Source of the DNA: JAOUGY01 sp963785075
GTDB taxonomy: Bacteria > Actinomycetota > Acidimicrobiia > Spongiisociales > ZC4RG35
DNA length: 64,000 nucleotides
Assembly (NCBI GenBank): GCA_963785075.1
Contig: CAWATW010000001.1
Coordinates: 141,380-205,379, forward strand
Direction of reading: 5' to 3'
Shown here: positions 16,554 through 24,532 of the stretch, piece after piece
Layout of the letters: the number at the start of each line of letters is the position of its first letter
Numbering within the stretch: the stretch's first letter is position 1
The notes under the pieces: model-generated
Databases searched by the model: none
What the model was told of the DNA's origin: nothing
The model's input: the letters and a program-made list of their open reading frames with translations, nothing else
Position numbers and translations under genes: made by a program

Positions 16554-17333
16554 ATGAAACGTACGGTCCTGATGTTGACGGGGCTCGTCGCCGTGGGCGT
16601 GGTGGGCTTGGTCGTGTGGTGGTTCACATCGACCGACATCGACGATCCGGTCGAGGTCACAGCACCGCCACTCCAGACCACCGAGATACCCGAGACCACG
16701 GAAGACACCCAGACCACCGAATCCACGACAGGGGCGGTCGATACGACCGTTCCGACCGCCGATTCGGCGAGCACGACCGATGCGGTGTCGACTGAAGGAC
16801 CGGTCGTCTATGAGCTGACGGATGGTTCTTTGGTGACCTTCGAGCTGGACGAGGTGCTGAACGGTTCGGACAAGCGCGTGGTGGCCACTAACCCTGAGGT
16901 CGCGGCCCAGCTCTCCGTGGACCCGGCCGACCTGTCGACACTCCAGCTCGGGACGGTCCTCGTCGGCGCACAGACGTTCGAGACCGACTCCAGCAATCGC
17001 AACCGCGCCATCCGCGGACCGATTCTGGACTCATCGACGTTCGAGACCATCCAATTCGTCCCGACTTCTGTCGACGGGCTGTCAGGTGCGGCCGCCGTGG
17101 GAGACGTGTTCGAATTCACCATCACGGGTGATCTGACCATCCGCGACATCACCAATTCGGTCACCTTCGACGTCTCCGCCTCGCTCGCCGACCCGTCCAC
17201 GATCGAGGGAACGGCGGAATCCACGGTCTCACGTGCTGACTTCGACCTGAACATCCCGTCGGTTCCGTCGGTCGCCGACGTGTCCGACGAGGTGCTTCTC
17301 AGGATCGATTTCGTCGCTGCCGCCACGGGCTGA
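16554..17333 (+). CDS. YceI-family protein with N-terminal membrane anchor
   Basis: A 259-residue protein with one N-terminal hydrophobic helix (about 4-23), a Thr/Glu-rich linker (about 35-80), and a C-terminal lipocalin-like YceI domain (about 85-255) that contains the family features FELDEVL, TVVGxxx-like strands, FTITGDLTIRDITNSVTFDV and a late SRADFDLNIPSV. YceI proteins bind isoprenoid-type lipids; the substrate here is unknown. A good ribosome site (AGAGAGG) lies upstream of ATG 16554. It lies between glyQS and dnaG and is followed by a strong hairpin. Confidence 0.82.
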   Translation: MKRTVLMLTGLVAVGVVGLVVWWFTSTDIDDPVEVTAPPLQTTEIPETTEDTQTTESTTGAVDTTVPTADSASTTDAVSTEGPVVYELTDGSLVTFELDEVLNGSDKRVVATNPEVAAQLSVDPADLSTLQLGTVLVGAQTFETDSSNRNRAIRGPILDSSTFETIQFVPTSVDGLSGAAAVGDVFEFTITGDLTIRDITNSVTFDVSASLADPSTIEGTAESTVSRADFDLNIPSVPSVADVSDEVLLRIDFVAAATG

Positions 17334-17358
17334 CCGAGCGAACCCTCTCCCACGTGAC

Positions 17359-17390
17359 CATGCGCCCGGCGTACACTCGCCGGGCGCATG
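17359..17390 (+). promoter_or_regulatory. Perfect 13-bp hairpin ending in the dnaG start codon
   Basis: The arms CATGCGCCCGGCG (17359-17371) and CGCCGGGCGCATG (17378-17390) pair perfectly around a 6-nt loop TACACT. The right arm ends exactly with the ATG of dnaG, so a transcript reading through from yceI would bury the start codon; the structure could also terminate yceI transcripts. The loop sequence TACACT is itself a good -10 hexamer placed 10 nt before ATG, so dnaG may have its own leaderless promoter that escapes the hairpin. Confidence 0.7.
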
Positions 17391-19130
17391 GCGTTTTCCG
17401 ACGAAGACAAGGACAAGGTTCGACAGGCGACGAACATCGTCGATCTGATCGGTGCCGTGACCACGGTCAAGAAGTCCGGCCGCAACATGATGGCGGTGTG
17501 CCCGTTCCACCAGGAAAAGACCCCGTCGATGTCGGTCGACGTGGCCCGGGGCCTGTATTACTGCCATGGTTGCCATGCCAGGGGAGACGTGTTCACGTTC
17601 GTCCAGGAGACCCAAGGTCTGACCTTTCCCGAGGCCCTCGAATGGCTGGCTTCGAGGGCCGGGATCACCATGGAAGAGGATCCGGCGGCCAAGCGGATGC
17701 GAGGGCAGCGGCAGCGGCTCGTTGAGGCGGTGGCCGATGCCGTCGATTTCTACCACCGGACGCTCATGCGGTCCGAGGAGGCAGGCGTCGCGCGGGCGTA
17801 CCTCCGGAGCCGCGGCTACGACTCGGACACGGTGGTCGACTTCAAACTGGGGTACGCACCGGCTCGCGGCGATGCCCTCGTCCGGGAGTTGAAGTCCCGC
17901 AACGTCGGCGACAAGGCGATGCTCGACGCCGGCCTCGCCCGTCGCGGCCGCAACGGTCTCTACGACTACTTCCGTGAGAGGGTGTTGTTTCCCACCTATG
18001 ACGTGCGAGGTGACCCGGTTGGCTTCGGTGGTCGTCTCCTGGGAGACGGCCAGCCCAAGTACCTGAACACCCCCGAGACCCCGATCTACAAGAAGTCACA
18101 CCTCCTCTATGGGCTGGATCGGGCTCGCCGAGACATCCAGAAGGCCGGGTACGCCGTCGTGGTCGAGGGATACACCGACGTGATCGGACTTCATCGGGCG
18201 GGAATTCCGGTGGCCGTGGCAACCAATGGCACCGCGCTCGGTGACGACCATTTCGAGCTGCTGCGGCGGTTCTGTGACCGGATCGTGCTGGCTTTCGACG
18301 CCGACGCCGCCGGTGGGCGGGCTGCCCTGCGTGGCGACGATCTGGCGGTTCCGGTGAATCTCGAGCTCGACCTGCGGGTGGCGGCGATGCCTGCCGGAGT
18401 CGATCCGGCGGAGATGGTGCAGTCGGGTCGGGTCGAAGAGTTCGAACGTTCGGTCGAGCGGTCGCTTCCGCTGCTGCAGTTCTGGCTCGAGAAGGAACTG
18501 GAGCATTTCGACGTGCGGGAGCCCGAAAGCAGGGCACGGGCACTGAAGACGGTCGGAGCCAGACTTGCCCGGGTCGACGACGATCTCGCCCGGGGCGAGT
18601 ACGCCCGATTCGTGGCCGATCGCCTCCGGGTGGACTTCGCCACCGTGGAACAGGCGATCGGCCGCCGATCGGGAAGGCGAGGGGCGACGTACCGTCCAGG
18701 AATGCAGTCGTCGGGTCAGCGAACGTCACGTGTGCGCGCCGAGCACGAGCTGCTCCGCACGTTGTTGGGTGACAGCGGGTTCATCGGACAGGTCGACGCC
18801 GGCATGTTCTCGGACCCGAGCACGGCATCGGCTTTCGCTGTTCTCGCAGCCGCGGCCGAAGGCAGGCCGCCCGGTACTCCCGTGCCGCTGCCGACCGACG
18901 AGACCCCGGAGAGCGAGCTGCTGACCCGCCTCGCCATGAGCTCTGCGCCACTCTCCCCGCTGGGAGACGTGGTGCTGGCGGTGAAACGGTCGTCGCTCGA
19001 TGAGCGCATCGATGCACTCGAACGGGAACTCGGTACTCTCGATGCGGCCGAGCAAACCTCTTCACCGGTGCTGGCAGAGTTGTTACGTTTGCAGACAGAG
19101 CGGCGGCGTCTGGAAGGCGGTCCTGAGTGA
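17388..19130 (+). CDS. dnaG: DNA primase DnaG
   Basis: DnaG makes RNA primers at the replication fork. The 580-residue protein has the CHC2 zinc finger (CPFHQEKTPSMSV, then CHGCHARGD) at about 38-65, the catalytic core, and a Toprim domain with VVVEGYTDVIGLHRAG at about 257 and the acidic DADAAG motif. The C-terminal part (about 440-580) is the weakly conserved helicase-binding region. There is no Shine-Dalgarno sequence; the start codon lies in a hairpin and 10 nt after a possible -10 element. dnaG and rpoD overlap by GTGA, the core of the macromolecular synthesis operon. Confidence 0.96.
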   Translation: MAFSDEDKDKVRQATNIVDLIGAVTTVKKSGRNMMAVCPFHQEKTPSMSVDVARGLYYCHGCHARGDVFTFVQETQGLTFPEALEWLASRAGITMEEDPAAKRMRGQRQRLVEAVADAVDFYHRTLMRSEEAGVARAYLRSRGYDSDTVVDFKLGYAPARGDALVRELKSRNVGDKAMLDAGLARRGRNGLYDYFRERVLFPTYDVRGDPVGFGGRLLGDGQPKYLNTPETPIYKKSHLLYGLDRARRDIQKAGYAVVVEGYTDVIGLHRAGIPVAVATNGTALGDDHFELLRRFCDRIVLAFDADAAGGRAALRGDDLAVPVNLELDLRVAAMPAGVDPAEMVQSGRVEEFERSVERSLPLLQFWLEKELEHFDVREPESRARALKTVGARLARVDDDLARGEYARFVADRLRVDFATVEQAIGRRSGRRGATYRPGMQSSGQRTSRVRAEHELLRTLLGDSGFIGQVDAGMFSDPSTASAFAVLAAAAEGRPPGTPVPLPTDETPESELLTRLAMSSAPLSPLGDVVLAVKRSSLDERIDALERELGTLDAAEQTSSPVLAELLRLQTERRRLEGGPE

Positions 19131-20248
19131 GCATCGACACGGTGATCTCCCAGCTGACGAAGCGGGGAGTTCAACGCGGTTTCCTCACGGTGCACGAGGT
19201 CCAGGTCGACCTGGTCGAAGCTGAGGCATCGCCGGAGGAGTTCGAGCGGGTCGTCGAGTTGCTTCGGGGCAAGGGCATCCGGATCGAGGAGGAGCTCGAA
19301 GGATTCGACGAGAACATCCTCGACGACGAGACGGTTTCGGTCTCGGACCCGGTGAAGATGTGGCTCCAGGAGATCGGACGCTACCGGCTGCTCACGTCCC
19401 AGCAGGAGGTCGAGCTGGCGATGGCGATCGAGGCCGGAAAGCGAGCCCAGGAGCGCCTCGACAAGGAAGAGGAGTTCACCCTCGAGACCAAGACGCTGTT
19501 GGGTCGTCAGGTGCGCCAGGGCAACACGGCGCACAAGCGATTGGTCGAAGCCAACCTTCGGTTGGTGGTGTCCATCGCCCGCAACTACGTGGGGCGAGGG
19601 CTTCCGCTTCTCGACCTGATCCAGGAGGGCAACCTCGGCCTGATGCGTGCGGTCGACCGGTTCGACTACCGGCGGGGCTTCAAGTTCTCGACGTACGCTT
19701 CGTGGTGGATTCGCCAGGCCATAACCCGTTCGATCGCCGATCAGGCGCGGACCATCCGGGTGCCGATCCATGTGGTCGACATGATCAACAAGCTGACCCG
19801 CGTACAACGCGATCTCGCCCAGGATCTGGGACGTGAGCCCACCATCGAAGAGATCGCCCGCGACCTCGATGTCGACGCCGACCGTGTCGAGGAGCTTCAG
19901 GGCATCGCTGTCAACCCGGTGTCTCTCGAGACCCCGGTGGGGGAGGAGGACGACTCGACGCTCGGTGACTTCGTCGAAGACGAATCGGCCGAGGTCCCGG
20001 TGGAGGCCGCCACCTTTCGGTTGCTGCAGGAGTATCTCCAGCTGGCTCTCGAGAACCTCAACGACCGGGAGCGGCAGGTGCTCATCATGCGCTTTGGACT
20101 TGCAGACGGTCGGGTGCGAACGCTGGAGGAGGTCGGCGAACAGTTCAACGTCACCAGGGAGCGAATCCGCCAGCTCGAGACCAAGGCTCTCGCCAAACTC
20201 CGCCATCCGAACAACTCCCGCAAGCTGGAAGACTTCCTTCGGGAGTGA
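19127..20248 (+). CDS. rpoD: Primary RNA polymerase sigma factor RpoD
   Basis: The housekeeping sigma-70 factor. The 373-residue protein has a region 1.1-like N-terminus (ISQLTKRGVQRGFLTVHEV), region 1.2 (DPVKMWLQEIGRYRLLT), region 2 (GLPLLDLIQEGNLGLMRAVD, KFSTYASWWIRQAITRSIAD), region 3, and region 4 ending in NVTRERIRQLETKALAKLRH. It lacks the large non-conserved region of proteobacterial RpoD. GTG 19127 overlaps the dnaG stop. It closes the conserved housekeeping block; immediately downstream starts a toxin-antitoxin pair. Confidence 0.96.
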   Translation: MSIDTVISQLTKRGVQRGFLTVHEVQVDLVEAEASPEEFERVVELLRGKGIRIEEELEGFDENILDDETVSVSDPVKMWLQEIGRYRLLTSQQEVELAMAIEAGKRAQERLDKEEEFTLETKTLLGRQVRQGNTAHKRLVEANLRLVVSIARNYVGRGLPLLDLIQEGNLGLMRAVDRFDYRRGFKFSTYASWWIRQAITRSIADQARTIRVPIHVVDMINKLTRVQRDLAQDLGREPTIEEIARDLDVDADRVEELQGIAVNPVSLETPVGEEDDSTLGDFVEDESAEVPVEAATFRLLQEYLQLALENLNDRERQVLIMRFGLADGRVRTLEEVGEQFNVTRERIRQLETKALAKLRHPNNSRKLEDFLRE

Positions 20249-20251
20249 GCG

Positions 20252-20267
20252 ATACCACATATGGTAT
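20252..20267. promoter_or_regulatory. Perfect palindrome at the antitoxin start, likely autoregulatory operator
   Basis: ATACCA-CATA-TGGTAT is a perfect 6-bp inverted repeat that begins 4 bp after the rpoD stop and overlaps the ATG of the ribbon-helix-helix antitoxin gene. VapB-type antitoxins repress their own operon through such sites. Its AT-rich base composition stands out from the surrounding DNA. Confidence 0.6.
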
Positions 20268-20475
20268 GTCGATAAAGAACACCATCTACCTTCCAGATGA
20301 CTTGAAGAGGGACCTGGAGAGGGAGGCGAGCGCGCCGTGGCACCTCCGGAGCCGATGTGATCCGGACCGCCATCGCCGATGCGTGCGCCATCCGAAGCCG
20401 CAGGCCGGCATCATCGATGGAGAGCCGTTCGCCGAGTGCGCTGAGGAGTTGCTGGGCGGTTTCGGTGAACGGTGA
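20266..20475 (+). CDS. VapB-like ribbon-helix-helix antitoxin with two compensating frameshifts
   Basis: From ATG 20266 the frame encodes MSIKNTIYLPDDLKRDLERE, a typical CopG-type RHH N-terminus. The next 17 residues (about 23-39, APWHLRSRC...) do not resemble the family, but the +1 frame over the same stretch reads RRGTSGADVIRTAIADA, the expected second helix. After about 20382 the original frame returns with RHPKPQAGIIDGEPFAE. One inserted base near 20332 and one lost base near 20382 explain this. With both corrected the protein is a normal antitoxin of about 69 residues. As it stands the DNA-binding helix is scrambled. The stop overlaps the toxin start. Confidence 0.7.
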   Translation: MSIKNTIYLPDDLKRDLEREASAPWHLRSRCDPDRHRRCVRHPKPQAGIIDGEPFAECAEELLGGFGER

Positions 20476-20882
20476 TCGTCGCCGACACCAGCGGGTTGCT
20501 CGCGTCTTTCAATCGGAGCGAGCCCTCGCATGACGCCGTGCGACGGCTGGCGGAAGATGAAGCCGACCCACTGATTGTCTCCTCCTTCGTCGTTGCAGAG
20601 CTCGATCACCTCGGGGCGAGACGATTGGGTGTCGACGCCGAGTTGGCGGTTGGTCGGGAGCTCGCAGGCGGAGCATATGTGCTGGCAGGGCTCGACGGAT
20701 CACACCTGATGCAGGCGATCGACGTCGTGGAGCGCTATCGAGATCAGGACATCGGTCTCGCGGACGCGTCGATCGTGACCCTCGCAGACCGCTACGCCAC
20801 GAAGTCGATTCTCACGCTTGACCTTCGGCACTTCTCGGTACTGCGCCCACTCGACGATGGTCGCTTCCGGATCGTCCCGTGA
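20472..20882 (+). CDS. PIN-domain ribonuclease toxin, VapC family
   Basis: A 136-residue PIN-domain protein, expected to be an endoribonuclease. The first acidic residue is in VADTSGLLASF (D5), a second is in VAELDHL, and the third and fourth are in DIGLADASIVTLADR with the final TLDLRHFSVLRP strand. All acidic positions of the PIN active site appear present. It follows the antitoxin with a 4-bp overlap, the usual vapBC arrangement. If the antitoxin really is frameshifted, this intact toxin would be uncontrolled, which argues for a sequence error upstream. Confidence 0.85.
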   Translation: MIVADTSGLLASFNRSEPSHDAVRRLAEDEADPLIVSSFVVAELDHLGARRLGVDAELAVGRELAGGAYVLAGLDGSHLMQAIDVVERYRDQDIGLADASIVTLADRYATKSILTLDLRHFSVLRPLDDGRFRIVP

Positions 20883-21130
20883 CTACCGGTCGGAGGAGGC
20901 TTCGGCCGCCTTGCGCATTTCGCGGGCACCGGCCGAGAGGCCACCCGCCACACCGGACCTGAACAAGTCGGTCACCCCGCCGGCCTGGTCGAGGATCTGG
21001 GCGACGGCGGGGTGTTGTGCCGTCCTGGCGGACACGCGTTTGATCTGCTCGTATCGCTCCCGTCCTGCACACGCTCCCAGCACGTATCCGGCCGCTGCAT
21101 TCCCACGATCAGTCCTGCTCGAAACCTCAT
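20883..21130 (-). pseudogene. YtxH-like small membrane-associated protein, frameshifted
   Basis: The start codes for MRFRAGLIVGM, then the frame is lost near 21097 and continues one frame over as AAAGYVLGACAGRERYEQIK and on to a helical C-terminus ending AREMRKAAEASSDR. Together they give the common actinobacterial pattern of a short N-terminal glycine-rich membrane helix followed by GYVLGxxAGRERYEQI. Adding one G after the ATG codon at 21098-21100 restores a single frame of about 83 codons. Function unknown. The stop abuts the toxin stop of the plus-strand gene. Confidence 0.6.
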
Positions 21131-21235
21131 GGTGTGCATTTTGGCATCCTCGAAGGCGCAACAGACTCGCTCAAGTCGATTCGAAGTTCGGCCGACGGGT
21201 ATTACCATGCCGGCTGCGTGGTCTCCCACGCGCCT

Positions 21236-21308
21236 TCCGGGGTAGCTCAATTGGCAGAGCGGCGGACTGTTAATCCGTAGGTTGTGAGTTCAAGTCTCAC
21301 CCCCGGAG
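21236..21308 (+). tRNA. tRNA-Asn (anticodon GTT)
   Basis: A 73-nt cloverleaf can be drawn: acceptor arms TCCGGGG and CCCCGGA, D-arm GCTC/GAGC with the AATTGGCA loop, anticodon stem GCGGA/TCCGT around CTGTTAA (anticodon GTT), T-arm GTGAG-TTCAAGT-CTCAC, discriminator G. CCA is not encoded. Gene fragments start shortly downstream, as is common beside tRNA integration sites, but I found no duplicated 3' end that would mark an attachment site. Confidence 0.95.
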
Positions 21309-21414
21309 CCCTCGAAGTCCCTTGTCTCGCAGGAGATTTGGCGTATTCGGTTCGCCGCTGCGGACCATTCCACCTGGCGACGAGCCGCGGTGATGGCTGG
21401 CACTTGTCGATTCC

Positions 21415-22005
21415 TCAGTTCGAGCGCTTCGCTGTGCCACTCTCGTCGGGTCGATCTGCGTACTCGTCGAAGGCGGCGACCACCTCGGCCGACGTCCGAC
21501 GGGCGCCGGTCTGTAGATATTCCATCGCCCGCAACGCCGCCTCGTAGGCTTCGAGGCTCGAACCGGCGACGCAGTCCTCGACGACCCGACAGAAATCGTC
21601 GCGTTGGTGGCCGTCGACGAAGGTGTAGTGGACGCACACGTCGATGTGGCCGCCGATCAGAATCAATGTGTTGGCACACCCAGGCCCTTCAGGAGGATCT
21701 CGAACTCGGTGCCGAAGAAGCACGAGTAACGACGCTTCTTGATGGAGTAGTCGTCGGGTCGCATCCCGAGGTTGGCAGCGACTTCGGTACCTGGGTGACC
21801 TTCGAGAAGATGGACGTCCCCGGCTCCGTCCAGCTCACGGCCGAAATCGACCAGGTCGCGGCGATGCGCCTCCTGGAAGAACACGACGGGCACACGGCAT
21901 TCGCGGGCCTTGCTGATCAGGGCTGGAGCGCGATCCATGTTGTCCTGGTAGCCGGGCATGGAGGGCAGCGCGCCCACCGCCTCGAGGTCGACACCAAGAC
22001 CTCGC
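21415..22005 (-). pseudogene. Isochorismatase-family hydrolase, N-terminally truncated and frameshifted
   Basis: Two minus-strand frames together encode most of a cysteine-hydrolase (isochorismatase family). Frame one covers VGALPSMPGYQDNMDRAPAL, KARECRVPVVFFQEAHRRD and KKRRYSCFFGTEFEILLKGL. Frame two, from about 21680, continues NTLILIGGHIDVCVHYTFVD with the expected nucleophile Cys and a normal C-terminus. A missing C near 21674 (short homopolymer) would join them. The N-terminal strand with the catalytic Asp of the family is absent: upstream DNA belongs to a LuxR fragment on the other strand. So the gene is truncated regardless of the frameshift. Confidence 0.65.
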
Positions 22006-22010
22006 ATCGC

Positions 22011-22226
22011 CTCGACCTGCTGAGCGATAGGGAACGTGAGGTGCTGGTCGAGATCGCCCACGGGCACAGCAATGACGAGATCTCCGAGCGCCTCTACATC
22101 GCGGCGGCAACGGTGAAGTCCCAGATCAATCGCCTGTTCACCAAACGCGGAGTCCGAGACCGCGCCCAAGCAGTGTCCTTCGCCTACGAGAGCGGGCTGA
22201 TCACGCCCGGCGACGTCGAGACATAG
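22011..22226 (+). pseudogene. LuxR-type HTH domain fragment of a transcriptional regulator
   Basis: The last 70 codons of a plus-strand frame encode a complete LuxR/NarL DNA-binding domain: LLSDREREVLVEIAHGHSND, then EISERLYIAAATVKSQINRL and a C-terminal YESGLI. The upstream part of the same open frame (21390-22010) is antisense to the isochorismatase remnant and does not resemble a receiver or sensor domain. This is therefore the 3' end of a response regulator whose 5' part was lost at a junction near 22.0 kb. No start codon suitable for an independent small regulator is obvious. Confidence 0.6.
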
Positions 22227-22281
22227 CGCCCGGCTCGGCAGTCGATTCGATCACGCCGTCAGGTCGATTGGCCCACGCGAG

Positions 22282-24075
22282 TCATCCCCAGACGTCACCG
22301 CTCCATCCACTGCCCGACCAGGCCGTGCCAGACCAGGTGGTCCCCGACCAGGAGACACCGTTCCAGGATCGATTCGACCAGCTGACACCTGACCAGCTGA
22401 CGCCCGACCAGCTGACGCCTGACCAGCTGACACCCGACCAGCTGACACCCGACCAGGCCGTGCCATTCCATTGGCCACCGGACCAGGTGGTACCGAGAGC
22501 GGCTGCGTTCGACCAGCTGACGCCATCCCAGGGATTACCGAAGATGTCCCGCTCCCCACCGAGCACGACACCTTGGTGTTCGAGTCGATCCGATCCGCGG
22601 CTGGCATCCAGTGAACCCGTACCCAGTGCGGGCGCCGAGATCTGAGTGGTCGTCGCCGGTGCCGGCGTGGCAAGGGCACCCTTCACGTCGAGCGCCGGAG
22701 CGGAGCATGGGCCTCGAGCTTGCTTGACCGTGGTCCCTGTGTTCACCAGCAGCGCTTTGACCTCGTCGGGAGTGAGATCGGGCCGGGCGGAGAGCAGCAG
22801 GGCCGACGCGCCCGACACGACAGCTGCCGATTGTGACGTTCCGCTCCCCAGGAAGAGGCGACCGACCACGGTCGCCTCGGGGTTCTCGTCATCAGCGGAT
22901 GATCCGGGCGTGCGGAGGCTGAGGACCGAGCGACCGCGTGCGAGGATGTCGACGTCGCGGGCAGCGGTGCCGCAGTTGGAGAAGTCGCTGACCGCAGACG
23001 GCTTGGCTGCGTTCGGCTTGTTTCCCTCGTGTGAACCGACAGCGATCACGAAGGGGTCGATCGCCGGGTTGCGGAGTGCTTGGCCATTGCCGTCGTTGCC
23101 GGCAGCCACAACCACCACGATCCCCGCCTTCCAGGCCTGCTCCACCGCGTACGCCAGCGGGTCGAATACATAGGACTGGGTCGAATCGGTCCCGAACGAG
23201 AGGTTGATCACGCGAATGTTGAGGCCATCGTCGGTGCGATGCTGAACGACCCAGTCGATCGCCGCGATCACCTGTGAGACGTCCGTGGCGCCGTCGTGGC
23301 CGGCAACCTTGAGGCTGACGATCCGGCTGTCGGGTGCCATACCGACGAAGTGGTCGGTCATTGCTCCTGCGTACGGCTGTGAGGCGTCGTTGTCCCGGCC
23401 GGCGATGATCCCCGCCATGTGCGTTCCATGGCCGGAGGTGTCGAGGTGACGGAACTGGTCGCTCTGCGACTCGAAGGACAAGTCGGGTCCGAACACGATC
23501 TGCCCGGGCGAGGAGAGGCCGGGCACCGGCGTCACCCCGGAGTCGATGAGGGCGACGTCCACGCCTTGGCCCGTGACACCGGTGCTCCACGCGTCCTTCG
23601 CTCCAGTGGTCTCGGCTATGCGGTACAACGACCCGCCGTAGTCCTTCGGTGCGAACCCGGCGAGGTCGGAAGCGCCATCGCCCCATTCGTCGAAGGTGAG
23701 CTTCACCTCGGCATTCGGGGTCACCGATGCCACCGCCGGGCTCGAACCCAAGACGGGAACAGATCCGTCCGGCACCACGGCAGAGAACCCACCGATGACG
23801 GCGAGATCCTCGACAACTGTCCCACCGAGATGGGCGACGAGGAGTTCCGCAGCGTCCGTCGCCGGGTCGCTTTCTCTCACGATGACCGAGGTCGTAGCTG
23901 CCGATACCGGAAGATCGGACACCGGGAGGGCGCCGAGCGCCAGCGCGATGACAGCGATGAGCCCGATGAGCTTCGAGCGGGGTTTCGGGGTGTGTGACCT
24001 GAGGTGCATCCGTGCCTTCTTGAGTTCATTGATGACATCGACCATCCGTGACTCGCGAGTTGAGGGCCGGACCAT
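22282..24075 (-). CDS. Secreted subtilisin-like serine protease with Trp-rich C-terminal repeat
   Basis: A 597-residue S8 peptidase. Order: a long n-region and signal sequence (hydrophobic core LIGLIAVIALALGALPV), an I9-like propeptide region, the catalytic domain with Asp in VALIDSGV (about 176), His in SGHGTHMAG (about 215), oxyanion Asn in VVVAAGNDGNG and Ser in GSGTSQSAA (about 412), then a linker and a C-terminal block (about 510-597) of W-S/N-G repeats such as WSGVSWSG. Numbers are from ATG 24075; an internal ATG at 24009 would give a more ordinary signal peptide. Trp-rich tails of this kind may bind cell wall, polysaccharide or surface, which is inference. Confidence 0.88.
   Translation of the reverse strand: MVRPSTRESRMVDVINELKKARMHLRSHTPKPRSKLIGLIAVIALALGALPVSDLPVSAATTSVIVRESDPATDAAELLVAHLGGTVVEDLAVIGGFSAVVPDGSVPVLGSSPAVASVTPNAEVKLTFDEWGDGASDLAGFAPKDYGGSLYRIAETTGAKDAWSTGVTGQGVDVALIDSGVTPVPGLSSPGQIVFGPDLSFESQSDQFRHLDTSGHGTHMAGIIAGRDNDASQPYAGAMTDHFVGMAPDSRIVSLKVAGHDGATDVSQVIAAIDWVVQHRTDDGLNIRVINLSFGTDSTQSYVFDPLAYAVEQAWKAGIVVVVAAGNDGNGQALRNPAIDPFVIAVGSHEGNKPNAAKPSAVSDFSNCGTAARDVDILARGRSVLSLRTPGSSADDENPEATVVGRLFLGSGTSQSAAVVSGASALLLSARPDLTPDEVKALLVNTGTTVKQARGPCSAPALDVKGALATPAPATTTQISAPALGTGSLDASRGSDRLEHQGVVLGGERDIFGNPWDGVSWSNAAALGTTWSGGQWNGTAWSGVSWSGVSWSGVSWSGVSWSGVSWSNRSWNGVSWSGTTWSGTAWSGSGWSGDVWG
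22376..22450. repeat. Five tandem 15-bp units in the protease C-terminus
   Basis: Five head-to-tail copies of gaccagctgacRccY (plus-strand view) encode the peptide unit GVSWS on the minus strand. Degenerate copies continue on both sides (about 22285-22530) giving the wider W-x-G pattern. Near-identical DNA units suggest recent slippage or unequal exchange, so copy number may vary between strains. Confidence 0.85.
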
Positions 24076-24137
24076 GCTCGCGCTTTCGTACTAGTCACTC
24101 CGTGGCCATCAACCGAGTGAAAGCACCCGATCACGCC

Positions 24138-24443
24138 GTTTTACGACGCCATCCTGGGCACCACGCACGAGACCTCTCCCATGGGCGGCGGCGACTACAC
24201 CGTGCTGAACGTCGGCGCCCGGGGCATCGCCGGAGCGATGGCACTTCCCGAGCACGCCGGGGTTCCCACGGCCTGGAGCGCGTATTTCGGCACCGACGAC
24301 ATCGCTGCCACTGTCTCGAAGGTGAACGAGCTCGGTGGCACGATTCTCAACGAGGTCGACTCGCCGGTCGGTCCATTGGCCGTGATCGCCGACCCCCAGG
24401 GGCCGTGTTCCAGGTGATGCAACCCACAGAGTGGCCCGATTGA
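24138..24443 (+). pseudogene. VOC (glyoxalase-like) domain protein, truncated and frameshifted
   Basis: The frame reads FYDAILGTTHETSPMGGGDY, VGARGIAGAMALPE, AWSAYFGTDDIAAT and VDSPVGPLAVIADPQG, the second half of a bleomycin-resistance/glyoxalase-like protein. The N-terminal strand before FYDAILG is missing; DNA upstream is the 5' region of the divergent protease. Near 24400 a GGGG run appears to have lost one G; the other frame then gives AVFQVMQPTEWPD and stop, the expected VOC ending. An ATG at 24181 is the only internal start. Probably a remnant. Confidence 0.6.
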
Positions 24444-24532
24444 GGAGCCACCAGCTCGGAGACGATCAACGCCCAGTCGAACATTCGAGGCGTAACACCC
24501 GGGTGTGTCGGGAGCGTGTTCGATGTTGGTCG

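Noticed and set aside
15155..16774. 539-codon minus-strand frame opposite glyQS
   Set aside because: Shadow of glycyl-tRNA synthetase; low-complexity start and no motif.
21309..22226. Integrated element with attachment sites at the tRNA-Asn gene
   Set aside because: No integrase gene and no repeat of the tRNA 3' end found within the window.
22376..22450. Tandem repeats as a CRISPR array
   Set aside because: Units of 15 bp without spacers, in frame inside a protease gene, and encoding a regular GVSWS peptide.
24144..24443. VOC fragment as a functional short gene from ATG 24181
   Set aside because: It would lack the first strand and helix of the domain and ends early at a probable frameshift.
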